This document shows, piece after piece, positions 1 to 8,670 of a stretch of 64,000 bases of DNA. The DNA comes from Muribaculum sp. An289 (GTDB lineage: Bacteria > Bacteroidota > Bacteroidia > Bacteroidales > UBA932), in the NCBI RefSeq assembly GCF_002159555.1, contig NZ_NFIV01000006.1, positions 62,001 to 126,000 on the forward strand, in the 5' to 3' direction. Each line of letters begins with the position of its first letter. Positions within the stretch are counted from its first letter, which is position 1. The translations under genes and the position numbers were made by a program. Under the pieces are notes generated by a model. That model did not search any database, was not told the origin of the DNA, and was given only the letters and a program-made list of their open reading frames with translations.

Positions 1-594
1 GAGGATGGTGTTGCATACTTTGTCGAGAAAATACCTGTCGTGGGTGACCATGAGCAGGGTGGACCTCGACCGCGAGAGATAGTTTTCCAAAGTCTCTATC
101 GCTTCGATGTCAAGATGGTTGGTAGGTTCGTCGAGTATGAGGAAATCCGGTTCTTCGGCAAGCAGCGCGGCTATGGCGGCCCTTTTTATTTCCCCTCCGG
201 AGAGGTCCTTCATCTTTTTTCCCGTGTCGGTCAGACGGAAGGAAGTGAGGTTGCTGACGAGTTTTCTTTCATATTCCCATTTCTGTTCCTCGCTGTGCCA
301 GATTTTCCTGGCCTCCTCCCTTCCGATGATTTCCTCCATTATGGTCTTTTCCGGGTCGTATGCAAACTCCTGTTCCAGGAAAGAAATCCGTATGTCTTTC
401 AGGAAGATTATTTTTCCTCCGGAATCGGAACTGTCCGCCCCTGCGAGGATTTTCAGCAGGGAACTTTTACCGCATCCGTTAGGTCCGACAAGGGCCATTT
501 TGTCCCCCTCGTTTATGTTGAAGGATATGTTATCGAACAGCGTTTTGGGCCCGTATGATTTGCTTATGTTCTCGACTTGCAGGTAGCTCGGCAT
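1..594 (-). CDS. ABC-F family ATPase, N-terminal 198 residues (cut by window edge)
   Basis: The reverse strand from 594 down to base 1 is one open frame starting MPSYLQVENISKSYG. It shows Walker A (GPNGCGKSS, about residue 37), the ABC signature LSGGE, Walker B (FLILDEPTNHLD) and the H-loop region (LLMVTHDRYFLD). The DEPTNHLD form is typical of soluble ABC-F proteins, which act on ribosomes (translation factors or antibiotic protection) rather than in transport. The gene continues left of the window, so the second ATPase domain is not seen. Which ABC-F subfamily it belongs to cannot be decided from this half. It lies 12 bp downstream of trkA on the same strand and may be cotranscribed. Confidence 0.9.
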   Translation of the reverse strand, partial: MPSYLQVENISKSYGPKTLFDNISFNINEGDKMALVGPNGCGKSSLLKILAGADSSDSGGKIIFLKDIRISFLEQEFAYDPEKTIMEEIIGREEARKIWHSEEQKWEYERKLVSNLTSFRLTDTGKKMKDLSGGEIKRAAIAALLAEEPDFLILDEPTNHLDIEAIETLENYLSRSRSTLLMVTHDRYFLDKVCNTIL

Positions 595-606
595 ATCGTT
601 CCGGTG

Positions 607-1962
607 TTAATTGAAAAATTTGTCTACTTCCTTTACAGCGTGCGGCAGGGCAAAAACGGCGACTTTGTCGTAAGGCATTATCCGGGTGCTCCCGACGGCG
701 ATGATGCTTTCCTTGCCTCTTACGAGCCCTCCGATAATCGCATCCTTGGGAAAATCGAGTTCCTTCAGCGGCGCCGTGGTTATTTTCGACTCCGGATTGA
801 CGATGTATTCTATCACTTCGGCTTCCGTCCCGCTCAGGTATTTGACATTCCTTACCTTGCTGCTGAGCGTGAGTTTGAAGATACGTCCGGCGGTTATGAG
901 TTTTTTGTTGATTACCGCGTCCACGCCCATTCCCTTGGCAAGCTGGATGTATTCGATGTTCTCCACTTCGGCTATGGTCTTCGGCACTCCGAAGCGTTTC
1001 GCTATCATGCAGGCAAGGATGTTGGTCTCGGTATTGCTGGTGACGGCCACGAATGAATCGTAGTCCTTGATTCCTTCTTCGATAAGAAAATCCGAATTAC
1101 GGCCGTCTCCGTTGACTACCAGGATGTTGTCGAATTTTTCCGACAATTCGGTGCAACGGTCTTTCTTTAGTTCTATCAGTTTGATGTTCGAAGTCGTCCT
1201 GGCCGCGCTCGCCGCAACGAATTCTCCTATTTTCCCTCCTCCGAGAATCATCATGCTGTTGATTTTTATGTTGGGTTTCCCCGTGTAGCGCATCAGCTCG
1301 TTCACTCCCTCTTTCTTGGTTATCATGAATATGAGGTCGTTCATCTTGAGCTTGGTGTCGGTGTGGGGGATGATTGTCTTGCCGTTTCTGGAGATGGCGA
1401 CAACGCGGAAAGGAAGGTCTTTGTAGGTTCCGGAAAAATCGGAGGGGCGTTTTCCTATGAGGGAGGCTCCGTCGTCGAGTTTGAATACCATCATCTGGAG
1501 TTTTCCCTGTGCGAAGTCCATGAATTCGGTGGAAGCCGTGTGCTTCATCAGCTCGCTTATTTCTTCGGCGGCTACCTTTTCGGGGTAGAATAGCAAATCT
1601 ATGCCGAGGGAAGTGAAGAGCAGGCGGTTTTCGGCCTTCATGTATTCTTCGTTGTTTATCCTCGCCGCGACCTTTTTCGCCCCGAGGTTTTTAGCCAGCA
1701 GTGCGCTCACTATGTTTACGTCCTGCAGGGCCGCCGGGCTTACGGCTATGAACAGGTCGGCTTTCCCCGCTCCGGCTTCTTTCAGTTTTTCTATGGATGA
1801 GGGGTCGCCTTCGACCGTAAGTACGTCCGTAGTCCCGGCAAGCGCTTCCAGCCTTTCCGGATTGCTGTCGAGCACGGTTATGTTGTTGGTTTCGGAACTT
1901 GAACTAAGCATCTTTGCCAGATGGCTGCCGACCTCTCCGGCTCCGGCTATGACTATTCTCAT
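607..1962 (-). CDS. trkA: Trk system potassium uptake regulatory subunit TrkA
   Basis: A 451-residue cytoplasmic protein with two RCK (NAD-binding plus TrkA-C) units. It regulates the membrane K+ channel subunit TrkH by binding NAD(H)/ATP. The Rossmann glycine motif is at the start (MRIVIAGAGEVGSHL), and a second Rossmann copy begins in mid-protein (MMILGGGKIGEFVA). Each is followed by a TrkA-C-like segment. The frame is open seven codons further upstream, but the start at 1962 puts the beta-1 strand at the N-terminus as usual for the family. No trkH is in the window. A TATCTTTG box at 1992-1999 fits a promoter. Confidence 0.93.
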   Translation of the reverse strand: MRIVIAGAGEVGSHLAKMLSSSSETNNITVLDSNPERLEALAGTTDVLTVEGDPSSIEKLKEAGAGKADLFIAVSPAALQDVNIVSALLAKNLGAKKVAARINNEEYMKAENRLLFTSLGIDLLFYPEKVAAEEISELMKHTASTEFMDFAQGKLQMMVFKLDDGASLIGKRPSDFSGTYKDLPFRVVAISRNGKTIIPHTDTKLKMNDLIFMITKKEGVNELMRYTGKPNIKINSMMILGGGKIGEFVAASAARTTSNIKLIELKKDRCTELSEKFDNILVVNGDGRNSDFLIEEGIKDYDSFVAVTSNTETNILACMIAKRFGVPKTIAEVENIEYIQLAKGMGVDAVINKKLITAGRIFKLTLSSKVRNVKYLSGTEAEVIEYIVNPESKITTAPLKELDFPKDAIIGGLVRGKESIIAVGSTRIMPYDKVAVFALPHAVKEVDKFFN

Positions 1963-1991
1963 CGGTACAAATTTTATTTTCAATCAATTTT

Positions 1992-1999
1992 CAAAGATA
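1992..1999 (-). promoter_or_regulatory. Bacteroidetes-type -7 box upstream of trkA
   Basis: Read on the minus strand the octamer is TATCTTTG, matching the TAnnTTTG -7 consensus of Bacteroidetes, about 30 bp upstream of the trkA start. No clear -33 TTG was confirmed. Confidence 0.45.
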
Positions 2000-2053
2000 A
2001 TCAATTTTCTTTTTATGTCGGTCCGGGCGGCTCCGAATGTCGGATAAAGAGTG

Positions 2054-2061
2054 TATTTTTG
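2054..2061 (+). promoter_or_regulatory. Bacteroidetes-type -7 box upstream of the uvrA-like gene
   Basis: TATTTTTG on the plus strand matches TAnnTTTG. It would start a transcript near 2068, giving an unusually long leader of about 210 nt for the gene at 2279. This leader contains the inverted repeat at 2076-2237. Confidence 0.45.
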
Positions 2062-2075
2062 TAAATTGATTGAGA

Positions 2076-2260
2076 AGAAGCTGTTTAAAATTTTTTCAAA
2101 AGTTCTTTGTGACATCATTCCGGCATCTTTCCGCCATTTTTATCGTAAAATAGCGCTGCTATTCTCCTCAAAAAACGGCAAAAACCTGCACGGAAGCCTG
2201 TCTCAAATTTTCTGAGAAAAAATTTTAAACAGCTTCTGAGAAAATTTTTAAACTGCTTCT
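2076..2260. repeat. 22-bp inverted repeat plus a third degenerate copy in the uvrA-like leader
   Basis: Bases 2076-2097 (core gctgtttaaaatttttt) are perfectly complementary to 2216-2237. A third copy at 2240-2260 has the same orientation as the second with two substitutions and one deletion. The two right-hand copies are nearly adjacent and end about 19 bp before the start codon. Either a MITE-like repeat or a leader RNA in which the first arm could pair with either right-hand copy. The 295-bp gap shows no gene. Confidence 0.7.
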
Positions 2261-2278
2261 GAAAAATCCGGATGGCTT

Positions 2279-4774
2279 ATGGCGGAAAAAATGAAAACTC
2301 CTGAAAAAATCATCGTGCGCGGCGCGAGGGTGCACAATCTTAAAAATATTGATGTGGAAGTGCCTTTGAACAGTATCGTGGGCATTGCCGGTGTTTCAGG
2401 TTCGGGGAAGTCTTCGCTCGCCCTCGGAGTCCTATATGCCGAAGGTTCGAGGCGTTATCTCGAATCGCTTTCGACTTATACCCGAAGGAGGATGACCCAG
2501 GCGGCGAGGGCGGATGTGGACGAGGTGCTTTATGTCCCGGCTTCGTTAGCCATGCATCAGCGGCCCGGCATTCCCGGCATACGCAGCACTTTCGGTACGG
2601 GAACTGAGCTGCTCAACAGTCTGAGGCTCATTTATTCCCGGCTTGCCAGCCACAGATGTCCTAACGGGCATTATTTGGAGCCTTCGCTGCTTGTGGCTGC
2701 CGGTCAGGAACTTGTATGTCCTGAGTGCGGGGCGCATTTTTTCGCTCCTTCCGCCGAGCAGCTGTCGTTCAACAGCCAGGGTGCATGCCCGAAATGCGAC
2801 GGTACGGGGACTGTGCGCACGGTGGACGAGTCCACCCTTGTCCCCGATGAAAGCCTCAGTATCGATGAGGGGGCCGTGGCTCCGTGGAATACGTTGATGT
2901 GGTCGCTCATGACCGATGTCTGCCGGGCCATGGGAGTCAGGACGGACGTGCCTTTCAATCGGTTGACAGAGAAAGAGAGGGATATCGTATTCCACGGGCC
3001 GGCCGAGAAGAAACATATTTTCTATAAATCGAAAAATACGAATCAGGCGGGAGAACTGGATTTTACCTATTTCAATGCGGTATATACGGTGGAGAACGCC
3101 CTGGCGAAGGTCAAGGACGAGAAGGGGATGAAGCGGGTGGAAAAATTCCTTAAGACGGAGACGTGTCCGGATTGCGGAGGAAGCCGGCTTTCGCAGGCGG
3201 CCCGCGCCCCGCTTGTGCGTGGAATCTCTTTGGACGAGGCCTGCAAGATGACGTTGACGGAGCTTGTGGACTGGGTAAAGGGCATTCCAGGGTCTTTGCC
3301 GGAGGAAATGCGGCCTATGGCCCAGAGTATCTGCGAGTCTTTTCTCGATGTGTCGCGGAGGCTCCTCGATCTCGGGATAGGCTATATCGGCATAGACAGG
3401 GCGGCTTCGACACTTTCGACGGGCGAGCGGCAGCGCATGCAGCTGGCCAGGGCGGTCAGGAACCGGACTACCGGGGTACTTTATGTCCTTGACGAGCCGT
3501 CGATAGGTCTCCATCCTGCCAATATCAGGGGACTTGCCGGCGTGATGAAGGATTTGATTGCGGACGGAAATTCCGTGGTCCTGGTCGATCATGACATACA
3601 GATTCTTGCGGAGTCCGACTGGCTTATAGAGCTGGGGCCGGGTGCGGGCTCGTCCGGAGGCCGTGTCATTGCCGAAGGGACGATAGGAGACATAGAGCGT
3701 AATCCCGTGTCGGAAATAGGGCCGTTCCTGTCCGGAAAAGCCAATGTCCGCATGCGCGACAGGGCTGCCTCGGCCGAGGTCTTCCGTTACGGGAAGATTC
3801 ATCTTTCGACAGGGAGGATTCATACGGTCAGGCCTCTTGAAGCGGATATCCCGAAAGGGCGGCTGACAGTTGTTACCGGGGTTTCCGGCTCGGGAAAGAC
3901 TACTTTGGTGCTGGAGAGCCTCATCCCGGCCTTGCAGTCCTGCGTTTCGGGTTGCAGGCTGCCCGGGCATGTGAAGGGCATAGAAGCGGAAGGAATCCGG
4001 CAGGTGAAGCTGATAGATGCCTCGCCGATAGGTATAAACGTCCGTTCCACCGTGGCTACATACGCCAATGTGCATGATGAGTTGAGGAAAATATACGCAA
4101 AGACCGGGGATGCGAAGAAAAAAGGTTATAAGGACGGGGATTTTTCATATAATACCGGGCGCCTGCGCTGTCCGACCTGTGACGGCACAGGAGTAATCAG
4201 TCTGGATGTCCAGTTTCTGCCGGATGTGGACATACCGTGTCCGGATTGCCGCGGTTCGAGATATTCAAAGGAGGCCTATTCCGTTTATCGGGAAAACGAG
4301 GCCGGGGAGCGTTATTCGCTTCCGGAGCTTATGGCCATGGACGTGAACGATGCCTTGGCGGCCTGCAACGACCTGAAAACCGTCCGCCAGCGTTTGCAGG
4401 TGCTCCAGTCTCTCGGACTCGGTTATCTTACTTTGGGCGAGGAGACTCCGGGCCTGTCCGGAGGCGAGGCCCAGAGGCTCAAGCTGGCCAGCGAAATGGG
4501 GCGGGGACAGGAAGGCTCGGTCTTCGTTTTCGATGAGCCTACCATAGGATTGCATCCGTCCGATGTGCAGACCCTTCTCGGGGTGTTCCAGAGTCTTGTG
4601 GACCGTGGGGCCACCGTGGTGGTCATAGAGCATGACCTCGATGTAATCCGCAATGCAGACTACATCATAGACATGGGGCCCGGAGGCGGTGACGAGGGAG
4701 GCAGGATAGTGGCCGCCGGTACTCCGGAACAGATAAAAACCTGTCCGGAAAGCATTACGGGAAGGTTTATATAA
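2279..4774 (+). CDS. UvrA-like ABC ATPase lacking the UvrB-binding domain (UvrA2 type)
   Basis: An 831-residue paralogue of excinuclease subunit A. It has two ABC modules: Walker A GVSGSGKSS at residues 38-46 and GVSGSGKTT near 533, and signatures LSTGERQRMQLA and LSGGEAQRLKLA. It has zinc-binding pairs (CPNGH/CPECG, CPKCDGTG, CPDCGGSR, CPTCDGTG/CPDCRGSR). Compared with housekeeping UvrA (about 940 residues), roughly 110 residues after the first Walker A region are missing. These are the part that makes the UvrB-binding domain. Family members of this type (UvrA2/DrrC-like) are linked to resistance to DNA-binding drugs and do not carry out normal nucleotide excision with UvrB. That role is inferred here. 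It stands alone with a long repeat-containing leader. Confidence 0.88.
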   Translation: MAEKMKTPEKIIVRGARVHNLKNIDVEVPLNSIVGIAGVSGSGKSSLALGVLYAEGSRRYLESLSTYTRRRMTQAARADVDEVLYVPASLAMHQRPGIPGIRSTFGTGTELLNSLRLIYSRLASHRCPNGHYLEPSLLVAAGQELVCPECGAHFFAPSAEQLSFNSQGACPKCDGTGTVRTVDESTLVPDESLSIDEGAVAPWNTLMWSLMTDVCRAMGVRTDVPFNRLTEKERDIVFHGPAEKKHIFYKSKNTNQAGELDFTYFNAVYTVENALAKVKDEKGMKRVEKFLKTETCPDCGGSRLSQAARAPLVRGISLDEACKMTLTELVDWVKGIPGSLPEEMRPMAQSICESFLDVSRRLLDLGIGYIGIDRAASTLSTGERQRMQLARAVRNRTTGVLYVLDEPSIGLHPANIRGLAGVMKDLIADGNSVVLVDHDIQILAESDWLIELGPGAGSSGGRVIAEGTIGDIERNPVSEIGPFLSGKANVRMRDRAASAEVFRYGKIHLSTGRIHTVRPLEADIPKGRLTVVTGVSGSGKTTLVLESLIPALQSCVSGCRLPGHVKGIEAEGIRQVKLIDASPIGINVRSTVATYANVHDELRKIYAKTGDAKKKGYKDGDFSYNTGRLRCPTCDGTGVISLDVQFLPDVDIPCPDCRGSRYSKEAYSVYRENEAGERYSLPELMAMDVNDALAACNDLKTVRQRLQVLQSLGLGYLTLGEETPGLSGGEAQRLKLASEMGRGQEGSVFVFDEPTIGLHPSDVQTLLGVFQSLVDRGATVVVIEHDLDVIRNADYIIDMGPGGGDEGGRIVAAGTPEQIKTCPESITGRFI

Positions 4775-4895
4775 GTTGAGGTATTATATCCAGATTTTCG
4801 ACCTGACGACAGGAGCTTTGGTATGTTCTTCGGACTACGAGTATTTTTCATTGTCGATATGGTAGCATGGATGGAAGGCAAAATAATAATATGTT

Positions 4896-5651
4896 ATGAA
4901 TCGATTGTCTTATTATGGAATGACTGATCCCGGCCGTTGCAGGGAAAACAATGAAGATGCGTATCTTCTTGAGCAGAGCGGAAGGTGTGTAATTGCGGCC
5001 GTCGCGGATGGAATCGGCGGATATGAAGGCGGTGAAGTGGCCTCATATCTTGCCTGCAAATGTATGTCGGATTATCTGAGGGATACTCCGGACGGGGATT
5101 TCGGAGCGGATTTCGGGGCGGATGTCTTGAAACAGGCGGTCATATATGCCAACAATGCTGTCGTTTCCCAGCAGCAAAATCCCAGGCTGTGCAACATGGG
5201 CTGCGTGCTGACGGCGGTTTTGTTTGACATGGAACGGAATCTGGCGTATATGTGCCATGTCGGGGATACAAGGTTTTACAGCTATAGGGACGGTTCGCTC
5301 GTCAAACTTTCTAAAGATCATTCGATGGTCGGAATTCGGGAAGATGCCGGATTATTGTCTGAAATGGAGGCCATGTCTCATCCCCAACGCAATATAATTA
5401 CTCGGTTTATCGGCAATTCACGGCTCGATTGGGATACGGAATATATTGTGAGCCGGAGTTTTCCGATTGAGCCGGATGCACAGTATCTGATTTGCTCCGA
5501 CGGGCTATATGATATGATTCCTTCGGCTGAAATCGCAAGGATATTGGCGCGGGAGGGCAGTCCGCAACAAAAGGTCGAATCTCTGATTGAAGCGGCCAAT
5601 CTCGCGGGAGGTAAAGACAATGTTACGGCAATCGTATTGGAAGCCAGGTAA
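4896..5651 (+). CDS. PP2C-family serine/threonine protein phosphatase
   Basis: A 251-residue cytoplasmic phosphatase of the PPM/PP2C (Stp1/PrpC-like) type, dephosphorylating Ser/Thr with two metal ions. Metal-binding aspartates are visible in NNEDAYLLE, VADGIGGYEGGE, CSDGLYDM and GGKDNVTAIV, in the usual order. No membrane segment or receiver domain is attached. Bacterial relatives often oppose a Hanks-type kinase or act as anti-sigma regulators, but no kinase or FHA gene is adjacent, so the substrate is unknown. It lies 121 bp after the uvrA-like gene and is the last core gene before the accessory region. Confidence 0.9.
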   Translation: MNRLSYYGMTDPGRCRENNEDAYLLEQSGRCVIAAVADGIGGYEGGEVASYLACKCMSDYLRDTPDGDFGADFGADVLKQAVIYANNAVVSQQQNPRLCNMGCVLTAVLFDMERNLAYMCHVGDTRFYSYRDGSLVKLSKDHSMVGIREDAGLLSEMEAMSHPQRNIITRFIGNSRLDWDTEYIVSRSFPIEPDAQYLICSDGLYDMIPSAEIARILAREGSPQQKVESLIEAANLAGGKDNVTAIVLEAR

Positions 5652-5680
5652 AGGTATTTTTATTTCGGGAAAATTGAAAA

Positions 5681-5874
5681 GCGCACCCCGACTTAAGCCT
5701 TGCATGTTGTTATGTGTTGATAAACAGTAAATTAATGGCATGGTGAAATTCCCCAAGTGTGGATTCTGGCAGGTTTCAAACCCCTCGGAATCCACATCCA
5801 TATTTTGACACGCCTTCTGTTTGTTCCTGATTGACAGTGAGTTGTGGTTTTGAAAGTTGACTCGGGGTGTGCGC
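5681..5874. repeat. Noncoding segment bounded by an imperfect inverted repeat (possible IS/MITE remnant)
   Basis: The left boundary gcgcaccccgact (from 5681) is matched by an inverse tcggggtgtgcgc ending at 5874, with one inserted base. The roughly 190 bp between hold no convincing ORF. It sits at the junction between core and accessory DNA in the 400-bp gap 5652-6053. Nature unknown; a decayed insertion element end pair is one reading. Confidence 0.3.
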
Positions 5875-5985
5875 CTAAATACTGTCTGGTGCAATCCGGT
5901 TCTTGCCGGCAAGCATTTTCCGTTCAAGTTTTCGTATCATAGCCTGAAACATCTTGGCCGTTTTTTTCCGTCTGCTTCGCCTCTT

Positions 5986-6026
5986 TACTCACAAACCTAT
6001 TCATCCGTGATGAATTTTGCCCAAAC
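5986..6026. repeat. Remnant of an integrase-upstream region, related to 38144-38184
   Basis: These 41 bp align without gaps to 38144-38184, just upstream of the element integrase, at about 33 of 41 positions. The outer blocks are almost identical (tactcacaaacct, then atgaattttg-ccaaac) and the middle 11 bp diverge. No integrase gene follows here. This suggests the decayed edge of an older, related element. Confidence 0.5.
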
Positions 6027-6053
6027 GCCGCACCGGAATCCGAAGACATGGCT

Positions 6054-7193
6054 TTAATTGCAATCATCAGGCGCATGTGTGCAGTCATGTCGGTATATCA
6101 GCTCATTGCTGTCACGATATATGCGCAATTCATCGACATTCCTTCCTCTATACCACCCGGTGTGATATTCGTAACGATAGTTTTTATTATAAAATGTATA
6201 AATATATCCTGTCGGCAAGATATCATAGGCATTTTCGTAAACCGTTTTGGTCCCACATTCGTCCCAATATAGTTTTATTCCGCTGTCTATTTGCAAATCG
6301 GGCTTATCGGACACTTGGCGATTTTTATTCCAACATCTGTAGCGATAGTTGCCGTCTTGAGATAAGTCAATAATAATATGAAAATCTCCACAATACAAAT
6401 CAAACAAAGGCGCGACTCCTTTGTCTACAAAATATCGCCCGTCCCATTGATAACAATGCCACGCTTCTGTCGCAATGGGATATCCGTAATGTTCGATAAT
6501 ATGTGGTATGCTCAGTTCGCCTATACTCTCATCATAATACATGCATTGATAATCAAACAACTCAACCGATGTTTTCACCTTATCGGAAGCCTCATCATAT
6601 CCGTATCCTTCCCAATTCAGATCGATGTGAGAATACAGGTGTCCTGCCTCCTTGAATATCTTTATCGGAACAATCTCTCCGGAATCTGTTATTTCAACCC
6701 CCATCAATTTCATATAAAAATGATCGCCCTGACATATTGCCTGTTCATAATCCAGAAGAATATAACGATGCTTTAGCGTATCGACTCGAACTATTTTGGC
6801 AATGTAGCCAATAACATTCTCCAACTCAATACACTTGATTGAATTGTCATCCCGATATTGCAATAGCGTGCGGGCATTACATCCGAAGGCAGGATTCCCC
6901 ATAAAGCCACCCCGTTCAACACTGTATGTCCGCATCCTGCCGTCCTGTGATGTGGTTATAATCAATGCTGTTGTTTCAAAGTCAGATTTGTCTATCTGAA
7001 AATCAATTGTTTGTGGATTTTCTTCTATTGTAAGGAAAAGCTTGTCTATCGCTTTATCTGGGATATAACCATTATGCAATTGGGTCAACCGGTTTACTTC
7101 GTTTATAAATTGGGTCTGCGACAAATTATTTTTACCGCATGAAATCGTTACAGATACAATACAAAAAAGAATGGATATTATTCGACTATTCAT
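6054..7193 (-). CDS. Hypothetical lipoprotein
   Basis: A 379-residue protein not recognised as a known family. The N-terminus is a lipoprotein signal: two charged or polar residues, a hydrophobic core, then the lipobox VTISC with cysteine 19, so it should be anchored to a membrane and face the periplasm or outside. The body is rich in Tyr, Asp and Trp with alternating short hydrophobic stretches, which suggests a beta-rich fold. No catalytic motif was found. Codon and base use are AT-rich like the accessory region. It is flanked on both sides by remnants of integrase-side repeats (5986-6026 and 7341-7392), so it is probably cargo of an older element. Confidence 0.65.
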   Translation of the reverse strand: MNSRIISILFCIVSVTISCGKNNLSQTQFINEVNRLTQLHNGYIPDKAIDKLFLTIEENPQTIDFQIDKSDFETTALIITTSQDGRMRTYSVERGGFMGNPAFGCNARTLLQYRDDNSIKCIELENVIGYIAKIVRVDTLKHRYILLDYEQAICQGDHFYMKLMGVEITDSGEIVPIKIFKEAGHLYSHIDLNWEGYGYDEASDKVKTSVELFDYQCMYYDESIGELSIPHIIEHYGYPIATEAWHCYQWDGRYFVDKGVAPLFDLYCGDFHIIIDLSQDGNYRYRCWNKNRQVSDKPDLQIDSGIKLYWDECGTKTVYENAYDILPTGYIYTFYNKNYRYEYHTGWYRGRNVDELRIYRDSNELIYRHDCTHAPDDCN

Positions 7194-7340
7194 AATCTGT
7201 TAAAAATAATGATACCGACAAAAGGCACGCATCGTATTCAGGCCGTTATGATAATACTTATGGCAAACGCTTGTTTGACTGCATTTCAAAATCCGTGGCT
7301 GGATGGTGCGTTATTCAAATCTGCGCCAAAGATAGCATTT

Positions 7341-7392
7341 AACCGTATTTTGTCCAAGCAAATTAATCCCCGCCAATCTAATTGATTTACAG
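7341..7392. repeat. Second remnant of the element's right-end sequence
   Basis: The stretch from cgtattttgtccaa through cccgccaatct to gatttacag matches the right end of the 28-kb element around 38211-38298 (gtattttgtccaa, cccgccaatct, attgattgacag). A TTTTGTCCAAGCAAA site is at 7348-7362. It lies next to the stop of the serine hydrolase gene at 7399, with no integrase nearby. Confidence 0.5.
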
Positions 7393-7398
7393 CTTTAA

Positions 7399-8670
7399 TT
7401 ATTTAAGCGCGTTCATCGCTTTTTCTAAGACGTTCTGGAAATCCTCCGTCCTGTCGGCACCGAGAAATACGCCTATGATATTTTTACGTGGATTGACGTA
7501 TAGAACCTGCCCGTATAGCCCGAAAGCCCAATGGCCGCCTTGGTGAAGAATAGCTCTCGCCCTGCCATCTTCCTGCCGTTGCCAGCCACGATAGGTTACA
7601 TTCTCAGGCAGATTGTGCGGGTCCTGATAGTAAGCCTTAAGACTATCTGTATCTGAGAAGCTCTTCTCTCCCATAATACCCCAATACCAGGAATAAGAAT
7701 AAGTATATCTGCGCTTTTCACCGCTGACATGCGGGCTTAATGAACGTGCCACGAAAGCAGAATCAATAATTTGCGTTCCGTTCCAATTGCCTGCATTCAG
7801 ATACAGACGTCCGATTTTCGCCAAATCCCTCACATTGCTTGTAAGGCCGGCATAGCTTTTTGCCACCCTGTGTTTTCTGCTGTCCAGTCCGATAAGTGCA
7901 TTTTTCTCCATCCCTAACGGTTGCCATACCTTTTCGGAAAGATATTGTGCATACGGCATTCCTGTAGCCCTTTCTATTATGATTCCCAGAATCTGGGTCG
8001 TCATTGAATCATAATGGTAGTATTCACCGGGTTTATGGGAGAATTTCGTGTTCTTGACAACTTTCATCGCATCGTTGCCCATATACAGATGTGCCATTTT
8101 TGAAAAAGGATTCCAGCTGTAGTTCTCTTTAAACTTCAGCCCGGCTGTCATATCAAGGAGGTGCTCTATCCTTAGCGAATCAAATAAAGGGTCTTTCTTT
8201 TGAAGTTCGGGTATATAATCAGTGACCGGGTCGCTCAGACTCTTTATGTATCCTTCCTTGAGCGCTATGCCGCAAAGCATCGATGTTATGGTCTTGGTTA
8301 CAGAGAAGATGCATGATTGGGAATCCTTGTTCCATCCACCGTAATAATGCTCGAAAACTATCGTGTCATTTCTGATGATAAGTGCAGCTGCCGGCTTACC
8401 GCAACTCTCCATTGATTCCGGGATGCTCATCTTGCATACGGAATCCAGACGGGCCAGATAAAAATCCAGTTTCATCGTGTCCAGCACCCTTTCCGTTTCA
8501 GGCAGTTCGGAAAAAGTGAAAGTCCGAGGACCTCTGTGCACCGTATCCTGTTCAAATACCGTGTAATCATCGACTGCCGCATTGCCGTATTTGAGCCCCT
8601 TATATATAATACATGAATGCAACGACATCATGCAAGCCAGTATGGCAAATGCTTGTATGAATTTTCTCAT
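7399..8670 (-). CDS. Serine hydrolase lipoprotein, beta-lactamase class C / S12 family
   Basis: A 423-residue protein with a lipoprotein signal (lipobox SLHSC near residue 19). It has the S12/class C serine-lysine motif SVTKT in the first third and a late HQGGHWAFG motif corresponding to the third conserved box (KTG/HxG). A Tyr-rich segment (YSYSWYW) may supply the general base. Families with this layout include esterases, peptidases and penicillin-binding proteins, so the substrate cannot be assigned. Its start codon overlaps the hipT stop by 4 nt, so it is the last gene of the hipBST operon. That coupling is unusual for a toxin-antitoxin module. Confidence 0.85.
   Translation of the reverse strand: MRKFIQAFAILACMMSLHSCIIYKGLKYGNAAVDDYTVFEQDTVHRGPRTFTFSELPETERVLDTMKLDFYLARLDSVCKMSIPESMESCGKPAAALIIRNDTIVFEHYYGGWNKDSQSCIFSVTKTITSMLCGIALKEGYIKSLSDPVTDYIPELQKKDPLFDSLRIEHLLDMTAGLKFKENYSWNPFSKMAHLYMGNDAMKVVKNTKFSHKPGEYYHYDSMTTQILGIIIERATGMPYAQYLSEKVWQPLGMEKNALIGLDSRKHRVAKSYAGLTSNVRDLAKIGRLYLNAGNWNGTQIIDSAFVARSLSPHVSGEKRRYTYSYSWYWGIMGEKSFSDTDSLKAYYQDPHNLPENVTYRGWQRQEDGRARAILHQGGHWAFGLYGQVLYVNPRKNIIGVFLGADRTEDFQNVLEKAMNALK

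Noticed and set aside
2546-4075. 509-residue minus-strand frame opposite the UvrA-like gene
   Set aside because: High-GC shadow frame; the plus strand has both ATP-binding sites and zinc fingers.
4775-4865. 29-codon TTG-start frame after the UvrA-like gene
   Set aside because: No recognisable product and a weak start.
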